From Sorex araneus (lineage: Eukaryota; Chordata; Mammalia; Eulipotyphla; Soricidae): a stretch of 64,000 bases of DNA. Position 1 is the stretch's first letter. Each line of letters opens with the position of its first letter. Shown in pieces: positions 57,380-64,000 of the stretch. The translations under genes were made by a program, and so were the position numbers. Where the stretch lies: contig NC_073305.1 in assembly GCF_027595985.1 (NCBI RefSeq), positions 179,817,949 to 179,881,948 of the forward strand, in the 5' to 3' direction. The notes under the pieces were generated by a model, which was given only the letters and a program-made list of their open reading frames with translations, had not been told where the DNA came from and searched no databases.

Positions 57380-57880
57380 GGGGGTGCGGTGCCACCAGCA
57401 ATCAACCTGTACCCGCAGGTCCAGGTTTCTTGATAGATTAAGCAGTCCAAAGTTAGGCAAGTGGCAGCTATGACCAAAAATCACCTCCAGCTCAGCTATA
57501 CAAGCTGTTTATCGGCCTTGCTTCAGAGACCCATAAATAAATCTCAAAAAGAGATCAAAAGCTTCAGTTAATCTCGGGCCCAAACAAGTCTGAACAGACT
57601 GGGGTAAGCCGGGGGGAGCGGGGGCAGTAACCTGGTATCCACCCAAGCAGAGCTGTGGCAACTGCTTGCTCCCACAATTGCCGCTGTGGCCCTAGCCAGA
57701 CTCCACCATCTCTGGATGAACTTCACGGAGATATAACCTTTTGAAAATTCAGGTATGCGGGTTTTGTGATTGAAATCTCCAGGCTTTCTAGGGGTCTAGA
57801 TGGGCTACTGTCCCCCACCTCCCTGTACTTCTGGAAGCTTTGGCAATCACGTCCACACCCCAGAGCTTCCACACGTTAAA
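57380..57880 (+). repeat. Unclassified repeat-like G+C-rich block
   Basis: CAGGTATGCGGGTTTTGTGATTGAAATCTCCAGGC and GGCAATCACGTCCACACCCC (family blocks) resemble the middle of the older repeat C copy at 19.2 kb. The left part (57380-57700) is not matched in this window. Confidence 0.4.
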
Positions 57881-57954
57881 AAAGCTACTCCAGTCTTACC
57901 TTCCCAATAAAAATACTGATCACCCTGAACAAACACAATGACCTCTTAGTACCT

Positions 57955-58210
57955 GTATTGCGGCACAGTGGGTAGGTCGTTTGCCTTGCACAGTGCCGAC
58001 CCAGGTTTGATTACTCCATCCCTCTTGGAGAATCCGGCAAGCTACAGAGAGTATCCTGCCCGGACACTCTCTGAGGCAGAGCCTGGCAAGCTCCCTGTGG
58101 CGTATTCAATATGCCCAAAACAGTAACAAGTCTCACAATGGAGATGTTACTGGTGCCCGCTTGAGCAAATCGATGAGCAACGAGATGACAGTGACAGTGA
58201 CAATGCACAA
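57955..58210 (+). mobile_element. SOR-B SINE, nearly full length
   Basis: CAGTGGGTAGGTCGTTTGCC, CGGCAAGCTACAGAGAGTATCC and GAGCAACGAGATGACAGTGACAGTGAC. Confidence 0.92.
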
Positions 58211-58224
58211 AAAGAGAAGTGCCT

Positions 58225-58460
58225 CCCAGAGGCAGGCTCGGGGTGTGGGGACATGAGGGTGTTGTTGGAGGATAGTGGGAAGGAAACAGGAAAACATTGG
58301 TGCTGGGAAATGTACACTGGTGGAGGGATGGATGGATGGATGGATGGATGGATGGATGGATGGATGGATGGATGAATGGGTTTTGGACCACTGTATGACT
58401 GAAACACAATCAACAGCTTTGTAATGGTCTATCTCATGGACATTCAATAAAAAAAAATCA
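58225..58460 (+). mobile_element. L1 3' UTR fragment with expanded (GGAT)n
   Basis: GCTGGGAAATGTACACTGGTGG, then the GGAT array, then GACTGAAACACAATCAACAG, GGTCTATCTCATGG and a short A tail. Confidence 0.9.
58325..58373. repeat. (GGAT)n microsatellite
   Basis: Twelve units. It grew from AGGGATGGGTGTTGG, which other L1 copies carry once. Confidence 0.95.
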
Positions 58461-58463
58461 TTA

Positions 58464-58799
58464 GAATAACCTCAACTGTCCATTAATAAAACATTCAAGT
58501 TTAGAATAAAATTAAATAATAGAAATGAATTATTATACTCTATAGTCAAAGACAACATTTCAACTCTAATTTGGAGAAGGAACTTAATCTATCATAGGGT
58601 TTAATAGTTTTGATCTGACACAATACCAATTCTTAAAGTTTAAGGGGACTTATATTTAATAGTCTTGAGATGCTTCTTTCAGGAACCAATCCCTTAACTA
58701 AGAGACTGGAGTGGGAACAGTGGAGTTTTACCTATCCAGCAGACGAACAGACATTCTTTACATAAGGTTCACATTGCTCTTCCTGAAGGTAGCATAACG
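58464..58799. other. Intergenic, nothing recognised
   Basis: No features that I can name. Confidence 0.4.
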
Positions 58800-58819
58800 A
58801 CACATCATAACCATGCCGC

Positions 58820-59598
58820 CGGATCCCATGGCTGTTTTATTTGGGGTACCCCGGAGGGGGAAGGGTGAGACCCCTACCCGCCCCAAGGGACTCAACCCTG
58901 GCAGCTGAAAACCTCCAGAACTCAACCTCTGCCGTGCTCACAGCTGATCTTCATACTGGGGCCGAGCCTCACCAGGAAGGACCTCAAGACAACTCAAATC
59001 TCACATCACTCCTATTCCAAGAGTAGCACTGCACTGTCCTCCCATTGTTCATCAATTTGCTCGAGTGGGCACTAGTAATGTCTCCACTGTGAGACTTGTT
59101 ACTGTTTTTGGCATATCAAATATGCCACAAGGAGCTTGCCAGGCTCTGCTGTGCAGGCAGGATACTCTCAGTAGCTTGCCTGGCTCTTGGAGAGGTATGG
59201 AAGAATGAATCAAACCTGGGTCGACCACGTGCAAGGCAAACACCCTACCTGCTGTGCAGTCTCTCCAGTCCATTCCAAGAATACCGCACATTTGATGGGG
59301 TTTTAGGTAGGAGGCAACCAATCTAAGCACACAAGTCTCAACCTTTAAAAACATGGTAGTGATATCTTTAGAGAAGAACTTAATGGTTCCTGGGTGAACC
59401 ACAGCAATCTTCACACTTTCCTCCAGGGAAATTTATTTGGAGCATTTTCAGTGATATTTCATAACAAACAATACAAAAGAAATTATTTCAGTTCTGCTTT
59501 GGGCCAGGGTTTGGGGTTCAGGATGGAAATATCTAAAATATGGTGGTAGAATTGGTGGTCAAATTTTAAATGTAATCAAATATTTAAAAAAAGAAGGT
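58820..59598 (+). mobile_element. Repeat C-related old element, poly-A-type end, split by a SOR-B SINE
   Basis: GGCAGCTGAAAACCTCCAGAACTCAACC and GGGGCCGAGCCTCACC match repeat C (compare 19,080-19,160). After the SINE it continues to ACAGCAATCTTCACAC, ATGGTGGTAGAATTGGTGG, AAATGTAATCAAATA and an A-rich end. The same 3' order appears at 19.6-19.73 kb. Confidence 0.6.
59026..59272 (-). mobile_element. SOR-B SINE nested in repeat C
   Basis: CATCAATTTGCTCGAGTGGGC to GCAGTCTCTCCAGTCC. TTCCAAGA(G/A)TA flanks it at 59015-59025 and 59273-59283. Confidence 0.9.
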
Positions 59599-60172
59599 TC
59601 ACATAATATTTTATTCAAAACAAAACCAAAATTCACTTTTATTATGTGCATATATAAAAGACACTTTGACATAAAAAATACAAAAATATTTACATACATA
59701 TATAACATTAAAAAGTTTCACAGATAAAGCAAAACAAGGAAGTTTTCACAAAGGACGGGTTTTTATAGAGGAAATAATACAAACACTGAAAATCATGTGA
59801 CAAACATGTGACAAACATCCAGAACTTGATGTTCAATTGGTATGTCAAGTAAAGACCTCAAATGGGGAATAAAGTTTATAATTATGAGTATCTAGATAAA
59901 ATAACATGGCACTCTTCTATCAAAGTTTAATCTGTTTTACTTTTCCCTCTTAATCACAAATATATCAAATAACTAGTTTTCCCTTTTTCTTTAAATGTTA
60001 AATTTGATTTAAGAATTTTAAACTTTTTCAGTATACTGCAAAATACTTAGGAAAAATAATCCCATGTTTTAGATTGACTTCAACATAGTTGAAGATCACA
60101 TTTGAATGTTTTAAAAATTAAAATCTAACATTTTGAACTAATCTTCATGATCAAATATAGTTACTTAATAGG
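59595..60172 (-). other. FBXO5: FBXO5 3' untranslated region (inferred)
   Basis: A/T-rich sequence follows the FBXO5 stop codon with no splice signal needed before two AATAAA signals on the minus strand. The left limit is an estimate: cleavage 10-30 bases past the distal signal would fall near 59,580-59,600, close to where an old poly-A-ended repeat C copy on the opposite strand stops. No SINE interrupts this 0.57 kb. Extent is inferred, not proved. Confidence 0.7.
59610..59643 (-). promoter_or_regulatory. FBXO5: Two FBXO5 polyadenylation signals (AATAAA)
   Basis: The plus strand reads TTTATT at 59638-59643 and again at 59610-59615, giving two perfect AATAAA hexamers 28 bp apart on the FBXO5 strand, 0.53-0.56 kb after the stop codon. 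Which one is used cannot be told from sequence. Confidence 0.65.
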
Positions 60173-60424
60173 TCACAATCGTCTTAAATTCTTCTTGCTT
60201 ATTTTAGTACCAGGCAGAGGACCCATTTTGTAACTGGCTTTTAGAGGTTTGCTATTTGAACAGTCTTTGGAGGTATGATAATCACACAAACACCTTGTAC
60301 AATAATCAAATCCACAGCCTTCTCGCTTGCAGGTTGCCCGTTGTAAATAGCAATCATATTTTGCAGGTGCATGACAGCGAACACAGGCTTTAAGGCTTTC
60401 ATTCTTTTTCAAAGTCTTGGCAAC
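60173..60424 (-). CDS. FBXO5: FBXO5 (EMI1) last coding exon: IBR-type zinc-binding region and C-terminal LRRL tail
   Basis: EMI1 inhibits the anaphase-promoting complex (APC/C) in S and G2 phase, in the nucleus. This exon encodes 83 residues, from VAKTLKKNES to the TGA stop at 60175-60173. A C6HC zinc-binding pattern is intact: C14-x2-C17-x14-C32-x4-C37-x4-C42-x2-C45-x4-H50-x4-C55 (exon numbering), followed by a basic end finishing in KKNLRRL. In the known family the zinc-binding region blocks ubiquitin-chain formation and the LRRL tail competes with UBE2S for the APC/C. The splice acceptor AG lies at 60426-60425 after a pyrimidine-rich tract, and the exon starts in phase 0. The gene has introns and an open frame, so it is not a processed pseudogene. 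Identification is from recalled family sequence; certainty is high. Confidence 0.96.
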   Translation of the reverse strand, partial: VAKTLKKNESLKACVRCHAPAKYDCYLQRATCKREGCGFDYCTRCLCDYHTSKDCSNSKPLKASYKMGPLPGTKISKKNLRRL

Positions 60425-60589
60425 CTAGAAGAAAACCCACAAACAGATTACAGTATGGGAAGAATGTAGTTTAGTTAGTTTAAACATTTTTAAGCCTTTC
60501 CCATCACCTATAAGAAAATACTAGAGTCACATAACTCCTAAACCCAAGGAATTTAGTCAGTCAAGTGACCTGTAGTAGGAAACACTACT

Positions 60590-60715
60590 TTTCATTCACT
60601 ACTTTCATTCACCTATCAATACCTAAGTGCCAACTTTTCTGTGAAGTCTTCCTAGTATCACTTAGAAGTTATTTACTCTTATACTTTAGTTTCATGCCAT
60701 CATCTTCCATTCTAG
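60590..60715. mobile_element. Possible L2 remnant in an FBXO5 intron
   Basis: GTGCCAACTTTTCTGTGAAGTC and TTACTCTTATACTTTAG resemble L2 3' sequence; weak. Confidence 0.35.
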
Positions 60716-60784
60716 AATTTTAACTGATAATTGTTATGGCTTTTTCTATGAAGTATGAATAGTAGGTTAGAAAATACAGCTTTA

Positions 60785-60960
60785 GGCCAGGGAAATTGCT
60801 CTGAAGGATGAAGCACGTGCTTTGGATGTGGGAAGCCCAGGCTCAATCCTGTACTACACGTCCCCTAGTCTCCACCTCTATGACCCTGGGCACACATTTA
60901 GCCTTCAGTAGTCCCTAAGCACTATTAGTCCCAAATCATAAAACTGATTTTTTTAAACAA
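60785..60960 (+). mobile_element. Old SOR-like SINE in an FBXO5 intron
   Basis: GGCCAGGGAAATTGCTCTGAAGG and CCCAGGCTCAATCCTGTAC; antisense to the gene. Confidence 0.55.
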
Positions 60961-60984
60961 AGTTAACAAGGATTTTTATTATTT

Positions 60985-61112
60985 GGAGGGGAAAGGTGTT
61001 GGGCCACACCTGGCTGTGCTCAGGGACCTTACTGGGCACGAGGCATTAAACCCCAGTCTGATGCATACTAGCCAAGCATCTTACCCACAGTACTATTCTA
61101 TCTCCAATGCAA
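60985..61112 (-). mobile_element. Old SOR-like SINE in an FBXO5 intron
   Basis: GGGCCACACCTGGCTGTGCTC and GCATTAAACCCCAGTCTG. Confidence 0.65.
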
Positions 61113-61229
61113 GACCAACAGGGTTTTAAAAATTGCATCTATAGTGTTTCCATGAACAATGTCAAATGGTATCTATTATTTCCAGCACTAAAAGACACCT
61201 ATTAATATTTACCTAATTAGGGGTGGGGG

Positions 61230-61362
61230 GACTGGTTTTTTGGCTTGTCTTGGGGCCACATACTCAGGGCTTATTCCAGGTGGGCACAGGGTACTCAGGA
61301 TTGAACCTGGCTTGGCTGCAAGCAACAAAAGTGCCTATACACTATATTATTCTAGCCCCTAT
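61230..61362 (-). mobile_element. Old SOR-like SINE in an FBXO5 intron
   Basis: GGGGCCACATACTCAGGGC, GGATTGAACCTGGCTTGGC and TTATTCTAGCCCC. Confidence 0.65.
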
Positions 61363-61519
61363 GTTGGGTGAATAAGTTTCTTGGTTTCCAGCATTTCTGA
61401 GTAGAAAAATAGGGACAGAAGGTCATCACTTAACAATAACAGTTCTAATTACAATTCCAATTATAGCAACAGAACTCCCAACCACTTTAACAACAAATGC
61501 CCCACGTTTCAAATTTATT

Positions 61520-61690
61520 TATTTATTTGGCTTTTTGGGTCACACCCAGCGATGCTCAGGGGTCACTCCTGGCTCTGCACTCAGGAATTACCCCTGGCCA
61601 TGCTGAGGGGACCATATGGGATGCTGGGAATCGAACCCGGGTCGGCCATGTGCAAGGCAAACGCCCTACCCGCTGTGCTATCACTCCAGC
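61520..61690 (-). mobile_element. Young SOR-A SINE next to an FBXO5 splice donor
   Basis: Near-consensus copy, sense with respect to the gene. CCCACGTTTCAAATTTATT is repeated exactly at 61501-61519 and 61691-61709. The right-hand copy ends 13 bases from the exon end at 61723. Confidence 0.95.
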
Positions 61691-61722
61691 CCCACGTTTC
61701 AAATTTATTGATTAAAAATTAC

Positions 61723-61902
61723 CTCGGAGAATTCATTGTGTCGATTGTAAGTAGAACTTTTCTGACCAACTGAATTGGATAACTTGGTTCCAGTATCTTT
61801 TTGTGGAATCTGGACAGCTGATTTTTGAACAGAAGCTAACACAGCTCGGATCACAGTATACTCTCTTGTGAAGGCTTGTGACGAAAATTTAATCTTCTTT
61901 TC
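61723..61902 (-). CDS. FBXO5: FBXO5 (EMI1) penultimate coding exon: linker with destruction-box-like RxxL
   Basis: This 180-bp exon encodes exactly 60 residues in phase 0 at both ends, beginning EKKIKFSSQ and ending RHNEFSE. The acceptor AG is at 61904-61903 and the donor GT at 61722-61721. Residues 19-22 read RAVL, an RxxL core at the place where EMI1 carries the D-box that acts as a pseudosubstrate for the APC/C; the following LASVQKS matches the family. The rest is a polar, probably disordered linker between the F-box and the zinc-binding region. A SINE has inserted in the intron just beyond the donor (duplication ending 13 bases from the exon). The joined reading frame into the last exon (…EFSE|VAKT…) is the expected EMI1 sequence. 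Confidence 0.95.
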
Positions 61903-62071
61903 CTAATTAAAATATAAAATTTTAATAGGTCAAAAATACTTTCCTTTGCAATCAGGCATTTTGATTATACATGTGAAAAAAGTATAATGTAAAGGGCATC
62001 CTAATGTAATTTACCTATACACGCCTAAAAATCGTACCCAGGCATTTAAAACCTAGTAAGACTTACAGAAA

Positions 62072-62321
62072 TTGTCACTGTCACCCCGTTGCTCATCGAT
62101 TTGCTTGAGCGGGCACCAGTAATGTCTCCATTTCTTTTTTTTTGAGACTTGTTGTTACTGTTTTTGGCATATTGAATATGCCACATATAGCTTGCCAGGC
62201 TCTGCTGTGTGGGCAAGGCACTCTCGGTAACTTGCCAGACTCTCCGAGAGGGGCGGAGGAATCGAACCTGGGTCGGCCACATGCAAGGCAAATGCCCTAC
62301 CACTGTGCTATCGCTCCAACC
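62072..62321 (-). mobile_element. SOR-B SINE in an FBXO5 intron
   Basis: Full copy, sense with respect to the gene. CTTACAGAAA flanks it at 62062-62071 and 62322-62331. A T-run (62132-62143) interrupts the body. Confidence 0.93.
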
Positions 62322-62399
62322 CTTACAGAAACTGAAAACTAAAAATTTTAGGAAGCCACAAGTTGACAAGTTGAGTCTACACAGCATTTCATACATGTA

Positions 62400-62970
62400 A
62401 AAAAACTAAGTCACTCCTTCTACCATCAGTAGGTGGCAAAAGCCAATGTTAACGGTCATGAATATACTCAAAACCATCTTTCAGATTTACAGATTTTATA
62501 GTTTCTGTAAATACTAGCTAATTAATAAAGAAATTGAAGTTAGAGAACATAAGCATTGTGTAAATTTAAGTAGCAATATAAAAATGAACTTAGTATGTTC
62601 AACTTAGGCATGAACTTTTAATTATACAGATCTTGATTTTTCAGAAACATCGAAGAGTAAACTCATTTACATAAAGATTAACATCCAGCATATTGAGAAT
62701 TTACTATTTATCCAATAACTGAAAAAGTACACATAAACGGCTACAAATAGACGGTCAATTCTCCAAAATAGCAATTTTCCCTTTTATACTTTCTGAACAT
62801 TCCATTTTTAGGGGAACACCAAGAAATAAATGATGGATATGAAGCCCAGTGATGCTCTGTCAACTGAGCTGGATGGCTCAATGCCAAGGTGCTTAGTGCC
62901 TGGGGCCTCCAGAATCAAGAGTTATCTTTCTAGCTCCATGTACTAGGAAACATCAATTGCAAAGACTTAC
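62400..62970. other. FBXO5 intron sequence, no repeat recognised
   Basis: A/T-rich intron between a SINE and the donor at 62970. Confidence 0.5.
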
Positions 62971-63061
62971 AGCAACTCTTTGTACTGCTTTATTGTATAA
63001 CTGCAACGCTCCCTTATCATCTTCTAGAATCTTCTTCCAAGTTGTGCTAACTTTAGATACA
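62971..63061 (-). CDS. FBXO5: FBXO5 (EMI1) third-from-last coding exon: end of the F-box region
   Basis: This 91-bp exon holds the last base of a split codon plus 30 codons, reading VSKVSTTWKKILEDDKGALQ and ten further residues to the exon end. VSTTWKKILEDD is the tail of the EMI1 F-box domain, which docks on SKP1. The acceptor AG is at 63063-63062 and a consensus donor GTAAGT begins at 62970, so the next exon joins in phase 0. Earlier exons, with the N-terminus, phosphodegron and most of the F-box, lie beyond the right edge of the window. The motif match and correct splice sites on both sides make the call secure although the exon is short. Confidence 0.93.
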
Positions 63062-63695
63062 CTGGAAAGCAAATTATAAATTAAAATTTACAAAGAGTTA
63101 AGAGGAACAAACAAAACAGTGTAAAAATTGTACTGTACTTTTGAAATACTTCTTGGAATTAAACTGGTCTGAACTAGGGGCTTGAGGTTATATTTCAGAA
63201 TCCTCAAGTACACCTGAAGACACAGCTATCAGTAAAAACCAATTTCATTTTCAGAACTCATTATGTAAATAAATTACCTCTAATGAAGTTAACCAATAAA
63301 AACTGATAATTATTTTATAAACACAGTGTGTGCCTTTGACAAAAACTGCCTTAAGTTTTAAGAAACCCAAAAATGACATCCAGTTGAATCAATCCAATAA
63401 TCAGCAAAATTTTATTTTTAACTCATCCTGAATTTCACTGTTGGAACAAAGGGAATTGGGTAAGGGGTATAAGAAAAGGCCATAATGAAACCCATTACCA
63501 GTCTCTATTATATTTTCACCACTGTCAAAGACAGGTAGTTGTTACATTGGAAAGACTTAAAAAAAAAAATCACTTTAGAAATTAACATTTTACAAGTCAC
63601 AATACCCACTAGACTTGTACACTAGAAAATAGGCTCTTTTACAACAAATGTAAAAATGAGCTTAAATGTGAAGTTTGAAATAACTGGTAAACACA
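63062..63695. other. FBXO5 intron sequence, no repeat recognised
   Basis: Intron upstream of the 62971-63061 exon; the preceding exon is not inside the window. Confidence 0.6.
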
Positions 63696-64000
63696 TGTTG
63701 GATAACATTGGGTTGTCCTTGCTTCTCTGGCAGGAAGCATAGGTTTATTGAGTTACTCCCACAACAGTGCCCCTGAGGCACACCCAATTCCAATAATCCT
63801 ATACTGCTTTTTTCTTTCCTTTGTCACTTGCATGGTTAAGCAATGTCCTTTTTGTACAGACACAGGAAGACAGTTCATGCTATGCTATGTAACACGGAAG
63901 TTAAAGGTCTCTCTAGGGAGAGACCTGTGCTCTAAGGGAGAGTTTGGACAAAGTTGGTGGGGAGAGAAATAAACTGACTACCAATGACCAGCCTGGGGCC
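63696..64000 (+). mobile_element. LTR of family A in an FBXO5 intron, cut by the window end
   Basis: Starts TGTTGGATAACATTGGG and shares GCAATGTCCTTTTTGTACAG and ACACAGGAAGACAGTT with the LTR at 21,196-22,560. It lacks the roughly 0.8 kb middle of that copy and reaches an AATAAA at about 63969. It is antisense to FBXO5. Confidence 0.65.

Noticed and set aside
58325..58373. Regular direct repeats that might suggest a CRISPR-like array
   Set aside because: A plain four-base tandem repeat without spacers in a mammalian genome.

Overview
This is a 64 kb piece of a mammalian nuclear genome, almost certainly from a shrew (Sorex or a close relative). The diagnosis rests on dozens of copies of a tRNA-headed SINE that I recognise as the Sorex SOR family, and on the last three coding exons of a mammalian gene, FBXO5 (EMI1), on the minus strand at the right end. 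There is no bacterial or operon-type organisation.

Layout. From 1 to about 59,600 I find no host gene. In human the neighbour on this side of FBXO5 is VIP, more than 200 kb away, so this is probably the VIP-FBXO5 gene desert (inference from known human gene order). It is a dense archive of retroposons: SOR SINEs with poly-A tails (called SOR-A here), a second SINE with the same tRNA-like head but a different body and a short-repeat tail (SOR-B), a 0.6-0.75 kb composite repeat (repeat C), L1 3' ends, RTE-clade LINE fragments, and LTRs. Two perfect CTCF-type motifs in the same orientation lie at 45.6 and 47.7 kb. From about 59,600 to 63,061 comes the 3' part of FBXO5: 3' UTR with two AATAAA signals, the exon encoding the IBR-type zinc-binding region and LRRL tail, the exon carrying an RxxL destruction-box-like motif, and the exon encoding the end of the F-box region. 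Its introns hold several SINEs and, at 63,696 to the window end, an LTR of the same family as the one at 21,196-22,560.

How the parts relate. The repeats explain each other. The RTE LINE, SOR-B and some repeat C copies share the same 3' tail of about 50 bp, which in the RTE is the last coding stretch and stop codon. This is the usual sign of a LINE that mobilises SINEs by tail recognition. SOR-A and the other repeat C copies instead end in L1-style poly-A. Several insertions can be read as single events from their target-site duplications: a twin-primed (inverted) RTE at 28,109-28,896, a twin-primed L1 at 36,317-37,124, an L1 that appears to carry a 277 bp 3' transduction at 15,477-17,270, and two retroposons inserted in turn at one target site at 10,298-11,205. 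No previously undescribed gene system is evident. The most novel material is the shared-head/alternative-tail SINE pair, the unclassified CpG-rich composite retroposon at 10,506-11,188, and the twin-primed RTE.
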